Below, one piece after another: positions 41,663 to 51,317 of a stretch of 64,000 bases of DNA (the stretch's first letter is position 1; every line of letters begins with the position of its first letter). The notes under the pieces were generated by a model, which ran no database searches, was not told the DNA's origin, and saw nothing but the letters and a program-made list of their open reading frames with translations. The position numbers were made by a program, and so were the translations under genes. The DNA comes from an uncultured Sphingobacteriales bacterium (lineage in GTDB: Bacteria; Bacteroidota; Bacteroidia; Chitinophagales; Chitinophagaceae). The stretch is taken from contig CALMQS010000048.1 in assembly GCA_937871285.1 (NCBI GenBank), positions 62,001 through 126,000 of the forward strand, in the 5' to 3' direction.

Positions 41663-44600
41663 TCAAAAGTTGAGGTTGAGCCCAATGCTCATTTTCTGCA
41701 TAATGGGATATTGCGCACCATACCCCTGATCTTTGAGCTCAGGATCTACTCCTGTAGGCAAATGCTTTTTGGTAAGCAGGTCGTCCCCGCTCACAAAAAG
41801 TCTCATGGAATTTATTTTAGCTCTTGACAGCCATTGCAGAGGGACAATGTAACCCAGCGTAATATTTTTTACACGCATATAAGCCCCGTTTTGCAAAAGC
41901 CGTGTTTGCACAAGCTTATTATAGCTGCTGTTGCCGCCTCCCAAATTATAAATACGTCCATAGTAGGCATCGGTATTGTTAATGGTCCAATAATTGAGCA
42001 GGTTACTATACAACGTGCCATAGTTGGAGGAATAGGGATATGTAAGATCATTTACAACAAACAAATCTCTTTTACCTACACCTTGTATAAAGACCGAAAC
42101 ATCAAAACCATGCCAGGCGGCACGTGCTGAAAAGCCATACTGGTAGCGGCGATTGGTATTGCCGATGATCCTTCTGTCGCCGGGGTTATCTACTGTATTG
42201 TCTCCCGTAAATATTTTCCCGTCTTTATCAAGATCTTTGAATTTAATATCCCCCGGGTTGGGATTTTCGCCCTGGTAGCTGATCACTCCGTCACGTAATT
42301 TTCCTCCCAGCAGATTGCTGTTCAAACTGCCGTCAACAAAGTCCTCCACGGTATAGAACCCATCAGTTTCATAACCCCAAATCTCTCCTATTTGCTGACC
42401 TACATAATATTGTGTGAGGAGACGGGTTGTATTAATATCGTATTTGGTAATGAAGGCTTTGTTATCGGAAAGCGTAAATCCGAATTGATAATTCACTTTA
42501 CCTATCTGGTCTTTCCAGGCAGCCTGCAACCCCCAGCCCGTAGATTTTAAATCGGCGGTATTTTGAAGCGGAGCACTGGCACCCAATACAGCAGGCAGTT
42601 GTGCACCGGGGATCAGCATGCCTGTTGTGGTGCGCTTAAAAAGGTCGAAACTGCCGGTAAACCTGTTGTTGAACAGCCCAAGATCAATGCCGAGATTCCG
42701 GGTAGTTACTTTTTCCCATGTAAAGTCGCCGCTGATCAGTCCCGGAGCATCCAGCGTGAGGTACCTCACCCCCGATACATCAGCCCAGTTGGAGGTGGGC
42801 CGGGTTTTCATTCCCGAATAGAACAGATAATTACCAATGGACTGGTTGCCTACATTACCATAGCTTGCCCTGACTTTCAGATCAGACAGCACGGGTTTGA
42901 GCGCCTTCATAAATATTTCGTCTGATACCCGCCAGCCGGCTGATACAGAAGGGAAAAATCCCCATCTTCTTCCTTCGGGGAATTTGGAGGAGCCATCATA
43001 CCTTCCCGTGGTCTCCAGTAAATACTTTCCTTTATATGCGTAGTTGAACCTGTAAAAGTATCCCTGCACCGCGTATTCAGAAAATCCGTCAAAACCATTG
43101 TCATCCGGCTGAATAACACCGGTGCCGCCATCTAAATAAGGAAGGTTGGGATTGATCATGTTCGACATCTGCGCATTCAGCAGTTCAAAATAGGAACTTT
43201 CCTGGTTAAATCCGGCAACCAGCGTAAACAGGTGATCATCCAGTTTTCTTTCGTAGGTACCGTAAATGTTCAGGGCATGATAGTCCGTAAAATCATTGTA
43301 TTTATAATATTTTGCCTTATCAGCAGTAACGGTAGGGTTGGGAACAAAACTGGCTAATGTGATAATATTAAATGGTTTGTCATAGCTGGTATTAACAGTA
43401 TTCGTCTTGTCGTAAGTATATTCTCCTACAACATTAAATCCCTTAAAAATATTCAGGGTTACTTTACCGGACAACCTGATATTGTCTAACCTGTTGTTGC
43501 TTACCGCCGCGTTCTCAATCAGGTTCTTCGGAGTGGCATAGGGCACATGTACTCCGTCAATAAGCGAATCTCCGATCAGGCTGTAAGAAGGTAATACAGA
43601 TGCCGATCCGAATATGTCAAACCCATATCCTGTATACGGGAAACGTTTATTGGCGTTGGAGTACATGGTACTCAACTGGGCATTTGCCCAGGGAGTGATC
43701 TGCGAATTGATAAAACCAGTAAGATTGTACCGCTTGTAACTATCCTTATTGGTTATCAGTATGCCGTCTTCATTGGTAAAAGCGCCCGCAATCCTGTAGG
43801 AAGTCTTTTCTGTTCCGCCGCTTATTGCCAGGTTGTGCGTTTGCTGAAAGGCGTTTTTGGAGACCATTTCACCCCAGATATCATTCTCCCGTAAAGGATA
43901 GATAACGCCGTTTTGAACAGTATATCCTGATCCGTATTGAGCCGGATTTTGGGCATAGTCATGCAATAAGTTTATCCATTCGTCTACATTCTGGCCGGTT
44001 CCCGGTGCAAAGTTCATGTCTTTAAAAGATTGAACGGTTTGGAGCGGAGTAGCTTTCTGAGGCACTTCCAGCGGACGGCTGAAGACCAGGTTGTTAGCAT
44101 ACTCAATACTTGTTTTTTTAGCGCCCGCCTTGTTTTTACTGGTGAGCAGGATAACTCCCCAGGCCGATCTGGCGCCATATATTGCAGCCGAGCCGGCATC
44201 TTTCAATACAGTTACGGTTTCAATATCATTAGGATTAATTAAGGAAAGCGAAGCTACCGGAACGTTGTCAAGTAATATCAGCGGTGAACCATTGGAGCCG
44301 GAACCGATGCTTGTGGTACCTCTTATATTCAGGCCTGTGGAAGCTCCCGGTTCACCCGAAGAATAGGTGATCTGCAGATCCGGTACAACACCCTGCAGCA
44401 ACTGTGCAATATTGGTGGTAGCCCTGTTGCCTGCCACTTCTTTCATGTTCACGGTATTTACGGCGCCTGTTACATTGGTCTTTTTTTGAGTGCCATAACC
44501 TACCACTATTACTTCCGTTGCAGCAGTAATTTCCACCTGCATGCTTATTTCTAAAAATGCATCAGAACCGATGATTACAGAAGCCGTCTTATATCCCACG

Positions 44601-45214
44601 CGGGAAAATTCCAGTATATCTCCTGTATCCGCTTCTACCGTAAATCTTCCTTTTGAATCCGTGCTTACGCCTTTGCCGCTGCTGCGCACCACTACGGAAG
44701 CCCCGTCGAGCGGCATTCCTTTTTCATCTTTTACCACACCGCTGATCTTTTTCTGCATATCCTGAAGGTCCGGTGTTCCTTCCATGTTAGAAGAGGGGGC
44801 TGCCTTCTCTTTTATTACCACCGTTTTGCCGGTGATAATATAGGTGAGCGGTTTATCTTTCAGCACCTCTTCGATGGCCTTTTCCAGCGGCATCCGGTAC
44901 AGGTTGACTGTTGCGTTGCCGGCCTTTTCAATTACTTCATAGGTATAAAAAAAATCGTAGCCGCTTTGCTTTTGAATGGCTTTAAATATTCTTTGCAAAG
45001 GAGCATTTTTTTCCGCCAGGGTAATTTGGGAAAACCCTTTTGCTCCTGCCGTGAGGCAGGCCAGAAGTAAAAAGATAGCAGTTAGTTTCATTGCATTCAG
45101 CAATTGTTTAATTGAGCGGCTTCGTTTAAGGTCTTCTTCCGCAGCGCCTGCATTACTCCTGCAGAAAAAGCCTCCCGGTATGGAACGGGCGAGGCCAAAA
45201 GCCTTTAATACCAT
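41663..45214 (-). CDS. SusC/RagA family TonB-linked outer membrane protein with STN domain
   Basis: A 1183-residue TonB-dependent transporter. After a signal sequence (AMKLTAIFLLLACLTAGAKGFSQ) come an STN domain (about 70-130), a carboxypeptidase-like beta domain (about 155-225, ISGVVKDEKGMPLDGASVVV), the TonB box region (EVIVVGYGTQKKTNVTGAVNTV), the plug (LLQGVVPDLQI, GLNIRGTTSIG) and a 22-strand barrel ending in MSIGLNLNF. The STN domain signals substrate to a FecR-type anti-sigma factor, and such a gene lies directly upstream. The ATG at 45091 is an alternative start, but long N-terminal leaders are usual in this group. Confidence 0.94.
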   Translation of the reverse strand: MVLKAFGLARSIPGGFFCRSNAGAAEEDLKRSRSIKQLLNAMKLTAIFLLLACLTAGAKGFSQITLAEKNAPLQRIFKAIQKQSGYDFFYTYEVIEKAGNATVNLYRMPLEKAIEEVLKDKPLTYIITGKTVVIKEKAAPSSNMEGTPDLQDMQKKISGVVKDEKGMPLDGASVVVRSSGKGVSTDSKGRFTVEADTGDILEFSRVGYKTASVIIGSDAFLEISMQVEITAATEVIVVGYGTQKKTNVTGAVNTVNMKEVAGNRATTNIAQLLQGVVPDLQITYSSGEPGASTGLNIRGTTSIGSGSNGSPLILLDNVPVASLSLINPNDIETVTVLKDAGSAAIYGARSAWGVILLTSKNKAGAKKTSIEYANNLVFSRPLEVPQKATPLQTVQSFKDMNFAPGTGQNVDEWINLLHDYAQNPAQYGSGYTVQNGVIYPLRENDIWGEMVSKNAFQQTHNLAISGGTEKTSYRIAGAFTNEDGILITNKDSYKRYNLTGFINSQITPWANAQLSTMYSNANKRFPYTGYGFDIFGSASVLPSYSLIGDSLIDGVHVPYATPKNLIENAAVSNNRLDNIRLSGKVTLNIFKGFNVVGEYTYDKTNTVNTSYDKPFNIITLASFVPNPTVTADKAKYYKYNDFTDYHALNIYGTYERKLDDHLFTLVAGFNQESSYFELLNAQMSNMINPNLPYLDGGTGVIQPDDNGFDGFSEYAVQGYFYRFNYAYKGKYLLETTGRYDGSSKFPEGRRWGFFPSVSAGWRVSDEIFMKALKPVLSDLKVRASYGNVGNQSIGNYLFYSGMKTRPTSNWADVSGVRYLTLDAPGLISGDFTWEKVTTRNLGIDLGLFNNRFTGSFDLFKRTTTGMLIPGAQLPAVLGASAPLQNTADLKSTGWGLQAAWKDQIGKVNYQFGFTLSDNKAFITKYDINTTRLLTQYYVGQQIGEIWGYETDGFYTVEDFVDGSLNSNLLGGKLRDGVISYQGENPNPGDIKFKDLDKDGKIFTGDNTVDNPGDRRIIGNTNRRYQYGFSARAAWHGFDVSVFIQGVGKRDLFVVNDLTYPYSSNYGTLYSNLLNYWTINNTDAYYGRIYNLGGGNSSYNKLVQTRLLQNGAYMRVKNITLGYIVPLQWLSRAKINSMRLFVSGDDLLTKKHLPTGVDPELKDQGYGAQYPIMQKMSIGLNLNF

Positions 45215-45351
45215 AACTTTGTTTTGTTTGGGTTAATGAATAAATAATCTCGCTGATTGTATTAGGTGTTAATCCAGGCTATGGCCAGCGTGTTCCACCA
45301 CTGCTGGCCATTTTAATGTATCCGAAACTTATTTAATGGTTTATGACGAAT

Positions 45352-46527
45352 TCATGGTGATACAATAATCTTTCTCCCCTCTATACTACACTTCAAATGC
45401 CCCGTGGCTTCCAAAACATTGATTATTTCTGAGATGTTTACCTGTCTGGATATCGTTCCTCCAAAATGAGAAGTAATTTTTCCACGGTATTCAATATCCA
45501 CATTATACCATCTTGCCACTTGTCGCATAACGGTTGCTATATCTGCCTTTTCTCCAAAAACGAATTTCCCGGTTTTCCATGCCATTACTTCTTCTATGTC
45601 TATATTATCAGTAACCAGTATTTCATTGGTGATGCGCGCCTGCTGGCCAGGCTGTAAAACTTTGGTGAAGCCTGAATGCTTTATTTTTACAGCACCTTCC
45701 AGTAATGTTACTTTAACGTTTGGTTCATCATCATACGCGTTCACATTAAAATGTGTTCCTAATACAGTCACTTCCATCTTGTTATTTGCCACTTTAAATG
45801 GTTTCGCCGGATTGCGGGTAACTTCAAAATAAGCTTCACCGGTTATGGAAACTTTTCGCTCATTTCCTGTAAATACCACGGGGTATTGTATAGTGGAACC
45901 GGCATTAAGCCATACATGCGAGCCATCGGATAGTTTAATGTCTATTATGTTGCTGCCACGGGGGTTTGATAGCGTGTTATACTGCGGTTCCGGGGTCGTG
46001 CTGCCATCTGCGGTCTCATATGCAATTTGCCCATTGGCGAGTTTTACCAGCTTCACATTGCCTTGTATGGCTAACTGCCCTTTACCGGCACTATCGAGAT
46101 ACAGCACGCTTCCGTCGGACAATGTAATAACTGCTTTACTGGTCTTTGGCGGTTTTACATCATTGGGAGTAACGGCCAGTACGGTTTCCCCCGGTATATT
46201 TTTTTTATGAAATAAGAAGAAGTAACTGCCCAGACCTGCAGTCATTATAACAGCGGCAGCGGCCACCCAGCGACGCCATTCTATTTTTTTAACAGGCATC
46301 CCTTCCCTGGCAGATGAGTCCAGGATATTTTGCAATATCGAGGCCCCTTTTCTGGCGGGCATGTCATTTTCTAACGGAGTTTGTTCCCAGGTGGTTTCCA
46401 ATAATTTTTCAAGGATCTTTTGATTTTCAGGTAGCAGGCAAAGCAAGGAAAGCTCTTTCTTTTCCTCAGGCGAGCAGGTTCCTGTACGGTAGCGGTTAAA
46501 TAAATATTGTATGCGCTCATCCTTCAT
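45352..46527 (-). CDS. FecR-type anti-sigma factor
   Basis: A 391-residue inner membrane regulator. The N-terminal cytoplasmic part (about 1-85, binds the sigma factor) is followed by a membrane helix (WVAAAAVIMTAGLGSYFFLF), a periplasmic FecR domain (about 130-280, TLSNPRGSNIIDIKLSDGSHVWLNAGS) and a C-terminal domain (VFGEKADIATVMRQVARWYNVDIEYRG) that contacts the STN domain of the SusC protein. It lies between the sigma factor and susC genes, all on the minus strand. Confidence 0.93.
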   Translation of the reverse strand: MKDERIQYLFNRYRTGTCSPEEKKELSLLCLLPENQKILEKLLETTWEQTPLENDMPARKGASILQNILDSSAREGMPVKKIEWRRWVAAAAVIMTAGLGSYFFLFHKKNIPGETVLAVTPNDVKPPKTSKAVITLSDGSVLYLDSAGKGQLAIQGNVKLVKLANGQIAYETADGSTTPEPQYNTLSNPRGSNIIDIKLSDGSHVWLNAGSTIQYPVVFTGNERKVSITGEAYFEVTRNPAKPFKVANNKMEVTVLGTHFNVNAYDDEPNVKVTLLEGAVKIKHSGFTKVLQPGQQARITNEILVTDNIDIEEVMAWKTGKFVFGEKADIATVMRQVARWYNVDIEYRGKITSHFGGTISRQVNISEIINVLEATGHLKCSIEGRKIIVSP

Positions 46528-46639
46528 ATATCATTATTGGAGTAAACAATAAGTATTCAAATGAATACTAAAAAATTCCCCGTTAACGGATATGTAACGA
46601 ATGAGATGCAAAAGAGGATGAGGCGGCAAGACAACTTTT

Positions 46640-47233
46640 TTACGTAAGCTGGAACATAACCCAAATAGCGGTGGCTTGGAGTTTGTATTGCTGACCGATT
46701 TCTTCTCTTAAAAACCGAAGGGCTTGCCCCAAATGGGTTTTAATTGTATTGATAGACACACCAAGTTGTTCGGCTATCTGCTTATGCTTTAAGCCGTCCT
46801 GGCGGCTGAGAAGAAATATTTTACGTTGCTGAGGGCTGAGTTTGCTTACTGCCTCCTGTATGGAGTTCCGGATTTCTCTTTGACCGGCAGGGTCAACATT
46901 GGGAAGGAGCGGTATATCTTCCTGCTGCAGTTCAGCCAGTATCAGGGTTTCTTTGGCCATTCGCCTCAGCCCGCCAATGGCCTGGTTATGACAAACCCTG
47001 TACAGGTAGGCATTCATGTTTTCTATATTAGCCAGTTTCTCCCTGTGGGTCCATACTTTCAAAAACACATCATGCACGGTATCCTCCGCCATTTCCCTCG
47101 AGGAGGTAATGGTGAAGATGTAGTGATACAGCTTGCCCCTGTAATGATGGAAGATGGCCGTAAAGGCTTCTTCACTGCCTTTTGCTAACTGGTGCAGTAA
47201 CGCTTTCTCATTGTATGGTTGGGTATGTTCCAA
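46640..47233 (-). CDS. ECF-family RNA polymerase sigma factor
   Basis: A 197-residue sigma-70 factor with region 2 (AFTAIFHHYRGKLYHYIFTITSSREMAEDTVHDVFLKVW) and region 4 (LSPQQRKIFLLSRQDGLKHKQIAEQLGVSINTIKTHLGQALRFLREEI). It is the transcription activator of the adjacent fecR-susC-susD genes upon signalling through the STN domain. A TATTTTTG element (47247-47254) lies 13 bp upstream. Confidence 0.94.
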   Translation of the reverse strand: MEHTQPYNEKALLHQLAKGSEEAFTAIFHHYRGKLYHYIFTITSSREMAEDTVHDVFLKVWTHREKLANIENMNAYLYRVCHNQAIGGLRRMAKETLILAELQQEDIPLLPNVDPAGQREIRNSIQEAVSKLSPQQRKIFLLSRQDGLKHKQIAEQLGVSINTIKTHLGQALRFLREEIGQQYKLQATAIWVMFQLT

Positions 47234-47246
47234 TATCTTTGTTTTC

Positions 47247-47254
47247 CAAAAATA
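47247..47254 (-). promoter_or_regulatory. Possible -7 element of the sigma factor gene
   Basis: On the minus strand TATTTTTG fits TAnnTTTG. It is close to the start codon (13 bp) and the -33 element is not seen, so it may be fortuitous. Confidence 0.3.
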
Positions 47255-47429
47255 GCAGAAATTTTAGAAAAGGCCGTATCGGATGAGTGCATTACAAATT
47301 GTCGGGGAGTTGACCAAAAAAGGTCATCGAATGTCTGATTTATTCGGGTAGGTGATGGAGACCTGTAGTTGTTTAAGCATATAATCCCAGACCCGTACAA
47401 CTACTTTTGGGTGTTAACTGTCCAGTGCG

Positions 47430-47891
47430 CTACCGGATCACTTTAAATGTAATGGCAGGCGCCATTATTTTATTGCCGTTTTTCAGCTGCACAATCATGT
47501 TATCCAGGATCATCTGGTCGCCTTTAACGATATTATCTTTAATACTTTGCCGCCACAGTTCAGTCATTATACTGGTGTCGTTGAAGTCGTTGATGCGCAT
47601 ATCGTCTGTTGTTTTTCGCACGCCGGTTTCCGGATCTTCATAGCTGCTTTTAAATTTATAAATAGACCGGAAACGGACAATAGCATATTTATTTCCCTTT
47701 TCATCACGGGCTACCAGGGAGGAATCAATAATACGGGAAAGTATATCCGAAGTGATATCGCCACCTTTAAATCCGCCGATGGTTATGGTTACTTTAGGCA
47801 GTGCGGGTGGAGCGGTGGCAGGCTTTTTATTATTCTGCGCCAGCACGGTTACTGTAGAAAAGCATAATAGTAAGTATATCAATTTTTTCAT
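47430..47891 (-). CDS. Exported hypothetical protein
   Basis: A 153-residue protein with a signal peptide (MKKLIYLLLCFSTVTVLAQ). The mature part is a beta-rich domain: PKVTITIGGFKGGDITSDILSRIIDSSLVARDEKGNKYAIVRFRSIYKFKSSYED, ending in LKNGNKIMAPAITFKVIR. The pattern is close to the beta domains in some gliding or secretion proteins of Bacteroidota, but no family can be named. The ATG at 47891 gives a sharp signal peptide, the extra 16 codons upstream do not. Confidence 0.7.
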   Translation of the reverse strand: MKKLIYLLLCFSTVTVLAQNNKKPATAPPALPKVTITIGGFKGGDITSDILSRIIDSSLVARDEKGNKYAIVRFRSIYKFKSSYEDPETGVRKTTDDMRINDFNDTSIMTELWRQSIKDNIVKGDQMILDNMIVQLKNGNKIMAPAITFKVIR

Positions 47892-47982
47892 TGAAAGAAA
47901 TTTGCTGGATATGGCTTTATAAGCTACAAACGGCTGCAAAATAGTATTTATTATACAGTGGCTTTGTTAAAGCTGCATAGCG

Positions 47983-48166
47983 TCACTTTTCAACAAATGT
48001 TTTCAGCGATTCTCCAATGATCTGTTTCCATCCTCCGGCAAAATTTTCTTTGGCCATATCCGGATTTGTTAACGGGAATGATTCCAGCCCTTTATGCGTA
48101 AGTTTCAGCCGGGTTGTGTTCCCTTCGGCGAATTGGAGAGATGAAAAGACAGATGTGGAAACCTTT
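47983..48166 (-). pseudogene. Truncated AHSA1/SRPBCC-domain gene (3' end only)
   Basis: The minus strand between about 48166 and the stop at 47983 reads SLQFAEGNTTRLKLTHKGLE, then ESFPLTNPDMAKENFAGGWK, then QIIGESLKTFVEK. This is the usual C-terminus of AHSA1-type (SRPBCC) proteins. Upstream the frame closes at a TAA around 48171 in the TetR operator region and there is no start codon. The N-terminal two thirds of the gene are therefore missing. It is probably a relic replaced or cut by the TetR-MFS pair. Confidence 0.75.
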
Positions 48167-48176
48167 TATTATAAAA

Positions 48177-48194
48177 TGAACGAATATTCGTTTA
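48177..48194. promoter_or_regulatory. TetR operator
   Basis: The 14-bp perfect palindrome AACGAATATTCGTT (48179-48192), extended by near-symmetric flanks, lies 16 bp before the TetR start codon. tattttcg (48193-48200), one mismatch from TAnnTTTG, overlaps its end, so binding would block the promoter. Confidence 0.7.
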
Positions 48195-48207
48195 TTTTCG
48201 CTTCATC

Positions 48208-48798
48208 ATGCGTAAGAAAGATGAAAATAAAGAAATAGCCATCCGGGAAAAAGCAATGGAAATGATTGTGATAGAGGGCTTTGACGGGCTGAGCATGCAA
48301 AAATTAGCCAGGGCTGCCAATATCTCCGCTTCTACCATTTATATCTATTTTAAAAACCGCGAAGACCTGCTGAACCAGTTGTTTATACAGGTGCAGGAAA
48401 CTTTTTCCCATGTGGCGCTGACGGGTTTCAGCGCCGACCTGTCTCTTGAAGAAGGCTTATGGTTGCAATGGAAAAACAGGCTGCGCTTCATACTGAAATA
48501 CCCGGTGCATTACCAGTTTTACGAGCAGTTCAGGAACTCACCTTTAATAAATAACGGCGATGTTAAACTGTCTGTTTTTAAGAACAATATGAAACACTTT
48601 GTGCTGAATGCCATAAGGCGCGGCGAGCTTGTAAAGATGGAACCCGAAATTTTCTGGTCGCTTGCCTATGGCAGCTTTTATGCTCTTGTAAGATTTCATC
48701 TTAATGAAAAGTCTATGATGAATGAAAACTTTAAGCTTACGGACACCATTATGAAACAAACATTTAAGCTGGTTATAAAAGCATTGCAGCCTGAATAA
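48208..48798 (+). CDS. TetR/AcrR family transcriptional regulator
   Basis: A 196-residue repressor. The N-terminal helix-turn-helix (REKAMEMIVIEGFDGLSMQKLARAANISASTIYIYFKNREDLLNQLF) is standard, with a C-terminal ligand-binding domain. It is followed 27 bp later by an MFS exporter, the normal arrangement in which the repressor controls itself and the transporter. A palindromic operator overlaps the putative promoter just upstream of the start codon. Confidence 0.93.
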   Translation: MRKKDENKEIAIREKAMEMIVIEGFDGLSMQKLARAANISASTIYIYFKNREDLLNQLFIQVQETFSHVALTGFSADLSLEEGLWLQWKNRLRFILKYPVHYQFYEQFRNSPLINNGDVKLSVFKNNMKHFVLNAIRRGELVKMEPEIFWSLAYGSFYALVRFHLNEKSMMNENFKLTDTIMKQTFKLVIKALQPE

Positions 48799-48825
48799 AT
48801 TGTATTCACTTTTATCTGAACATAT

Positions 48826-50079
48826 ATGAATCATCAGGAAGGCGCTGTCGGGCATACTTTTACCGGGTATCAAAAATTTGTAATTGCCATACTGGCCATA
48901 TTACAGTTTACAGTTGTTTTAGATTTCATGGTATTATCTCCGCTTGGAGCCATATTGCTACCGGAGTTAAATATTAAGCCTTCCCAGTTTGGATTGGTGG
49001 TATCGGCTTATGCTTTCAGCGCCGGTGCTTCCGGGTTACTGGCTGCAGGCTTCGCCGATAAATTCGACAGGAAAAAAATGCTTTTGTTCTTTTATGCTGG
49101 TTTTATTGCCGGTACTGTATTGTGCGCTATTGCGCCCAATTACCATTTTTTGCTGGTAGCACGTATAATAACCGGTTTATTTGGAGGCGTTATAGGGGCT
49201 GTAGGTTTCGCCATTATTACGGATTTATTTGCGCTGCAAACAAGAGGAAGGGTAATGGGGTTTGTACAAATGGCTTTTGCTGCAAGCCAGGTATTAGGCA
49301 TTCCTGTTGGATTATTGCTGGCAAATTATTTCGGCTGGCATTCGCCGTTTTGGATGATAGCCGGGTTTGCTGTTATTGTGGGATGCGTCATTTGGATATT
49401 TATGCAACCGGTAACCGAACATCTTCTATTAAAACATAAGGGGAGTGCATTTCAGCATTTGTGGAAAACCGTTTCTGATTCTGATTATGTGAAAGGGTTT
49501 ACGGCCACTATTTTACTGGCTACAGGCGGGTTTATGCTCATGCCGTTTGGCAGTGCTTTTATGACCAATAATATGAAGATATCATTAGAGCGCCTGCCTT
49601 TATTATATGGTGTGACGGGTTTTTTTTCCATCCTTTTCGGACCATTGATAGGGCGGCTGAGCGATAAAGTTGGAAAATATAAAATCTTTGTCCTCGGATC
49701 TGTACTTGGTATATGCATGGTGCTTATATATACAAACTTAGGCGCTACCCCGCTATGGATTGCCATTGCGCTGAATGTAATATTGTTTGTGGGAATTTCA
49801 TCGCGGATGATCTCAGCATCGGCATTACTAACCGCGGTGCCGCAGCCACAGGACAGAGGCGCTTTTATGAGTATCAATGCTGCTGTGCAGCAAATATCGG
49901 GTGGCATAGCTTCGGCTATAGCAGGAATGATTGTAGTGCAAAACAGCAGTGGTGCTTTGGTGCATTACAACACACTCGGTTATGTAGTAGTGCTGTCTAT
50001 GATGGTGGCCATATTGCTCATGTACTTTTTGAACAACCATATTCAAAAAAAACAACAGGATTTATTTGCGAAGAATTAG
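48826..50079 (+). CDS. MFS transporter, DHA1-type
   Basis: A 417-residue transporter with twelve predicted helices. Between helices 2 and 3 is the motif ADKFDRKKMLLF, and the helix 4 region LVARIITGLFGGVIGAVGFAIITDLF fits drug/proton antiporter-like members. Helix 7 onwards begins FTATILLATGGFMLMPFGSAFM. The gene follows tetR by 27 bp and probably exports a toxic compound that the regulator senses. The compound is unknown. Confidence 0.9.
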   Translation: MNHQEGAVGHTFTGYQKFVIAILAILQFTVVLDFMVLSPLGAILLPELNIKPSQFGLVVSAYAFSAGASGLLAAGFADKFDRKKMLLFFYAGFIAGTVLCAIAPNYHFLLVARIITGLFGGVIGAVGFAIITDLFALQTRGRVMGFVQMAFAASQVLGIPVGLLLANYFGWHSPFWMIAGFAVIVGCVIWIFMQPVTEHLLLKHKGSAFQHLWKTVSDSDYVKGFTATILLATGGFMLMPFGSAFMTNNMKISLERLPLLYGVTGFFSILFGPLIGRLSDKVGKYKIFVLGSVLGICMVLIYTNLGATPLWIAIALNVILFVGISSRMISASALLTAVPQPQDRGAFMSINAAVQQISGGIASAIAGMIVVQNSSGALVHYNTLGYVVVLSMMVAILLMYFLNNHIQKKQQDLFAKN

Positions 50080-50212
50080 CCGGTTGAACAGGGAAAATAT
50101 GCTATGCTTTTTTCTCAGGCGGTTTTTCACCACCAGGAATTTTTTTTCAAACATATGGGCGAACTTCAACATGGGGTCTTCCATTTTATGGATACCACAA
50201 ATATTGCTTTAT

Positions 50213-50872
50213 TTATAAAAAACGCTTCAATTGCGCTTCACCGAAATCGGCCAGGCTGTTCAATTGCAGATCGGCGGCATTCCATTGGGGCAGGTCCCTC
50301 ATAACTTTATCGGGAACCACCACGCATTTCATTCTTGCTGCCTTGGCGGCGATCATGCCATTAAATGAATCTTCAAAGCAAATACATTTAACGGGAGCAG
50401 ATTGCAGCTCCGCAGCGCAGGCAAGGTATACTTCGGGATGGGGTTTACCAAAGCTCAGGGATTGGGCAGAGGTCATGGCTTGCAGGTAGCGGCGGATATT
50501 TAATTTATCGGCTACCACATGTACCACTGCCATTGGCGAAGAAGTGGCTAATCCTATTTTATATTGATGCTGCTGTAGCAGCGCAAAAATTTCCTGTACG
50601 CCGGGCATGGCTATCCCACGGGTATCAATCTTTTCAATTGCTTTTTGAATGGTCAGTTCAATAGCATCGTTGATAAATTCAGGCTTTATTTTAAAATAAT
50701 GAAACCAGTGGGTAACCCATTCTTCGGTGCGCAAACCCCTGGTATCGTGGTATTGTTTTGTAGTTAGCTGTATGTTGAATTCCTGTAAAACTTCTGCTGC
50801 CGCTTCTTCCCACAAAGGTTCAGAATCAATGAGCAGCCCGTCCATGTCGAAAATTACGGTATCTGTTTGCAT
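50213..50872 (-). CDS. HAD-family sugar-phosphate phosphatase, HxpB-like
   Basis: A 219-residue HAD phosphatase. The N-terminal DMDGLLIDSEPLWEEAAAEVL with nucleophile Asp9 and acid Asp11, then LATSSPMAVVHVVADKL, FGKPHPEVYLACAAEL and FEDSFNGMIAAKAA mark the beta-phosphoglucomutase/2-deoxyglucose-6-phosphatase group with a cap domain after motif I. The substrate is likely a sugar or hexitol phosphate. It is transcribed alone on the minus strand, convergent with the MFS gene. Confidence 0.87.
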   Translation of the reverse strand: MQTDTVIFDMDGLLIDSEPLWEEAAAEVLQEFNIQLTTKQYHDTRGLRTEEWVTHWFHYFKIKPEFINDAIELTIQKAIEKIDTRGIAMPGVQEIFALLQQHQYKIGLATSSPMAVVHVVADKLNIRRYLQAMTSAQSLSFGKPHPEVYLACAAELQSAPVKCICFEDSFNGMIAAKAARMKCVVVPDKVMRDLPQWNAADLQLNSLADFGEAQLKRFL

Positions 50873-51317
50873 GCTGCAAATATAAAGGAAACGGGGTAGG
50901 GAATGGTGAGAGGTTAGACCGTGAGACGTGAAAGGAGAGAACGAATAAGCTCGTCGTTAGTATACTTTAGCCGATGGCTGAAGGCTGAACGCTGACTGCC
51001 CAGAGAAGGTAGGGGTGAGGGTGGAAAGTGCCGCCGGTCATTATTTATTTCCGGCGGCTACCCGGTTAAACTTATTGCAGGGCAAAAACGGTTTGTACTT
51101 CAAACTTCAATTTAATTTTTTTGAAATCAATGGTGCTGCTTTCCCCGGCACAATGGCTAATGCGGATGTGAATACCAGTTTTTTCATAATTATAATTTCA
51201 GACAGGATGTTATTCTTTTACTGATTGCATATTTATAGGAAGCGTTGCGCAGGAGTTAACAAAGTTTTTGCAAATAGCCTATATTGCAAAGCAAATGAGG
51301 AGTATAAATATTTACTA
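50873..51317. other. Intergenic region with family C words and a possible broken small exported ORF
   Basis: A 445-bp gap. At 50915-51000 it holds gtgagacgtgaaaggagaga, ccgatggctgaaggctga and acgctgactgcc, the inverse of the words at 6046-6110. On the minus strand at 51187 an ATG opens MKKLVFTSALAIVPGK, which looks like a signal peptide and stops after 26 codons. The next reading frame continues for a further short stretch (KLKFEVQTVFALQ), so it may be a frameshifted remnant. No firm gene. Confidence 0.45.

Noticed and set aside
48017..48238. Plus-strand frame of 73 codons before tetR
   Set aside because: It is antisense to the SRPBCC remnant and overlaps the operator and the tetR start. Its codons do not resemble a protein.
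50062..50184. Minus-strand frame of 40 codons (MEDPMLKFAHMFEKKFL...)
   Set aside because: It overlaps the end of the MFS gene on the other strand, is short and has no recognised relatives, so it is not called.
51015..51224. Plus-strand frame of 69 codons
   Set aside because: Antisense to a signal-like minus-strand start at 51187 and with no family features. The gap was recorded as intergenic.
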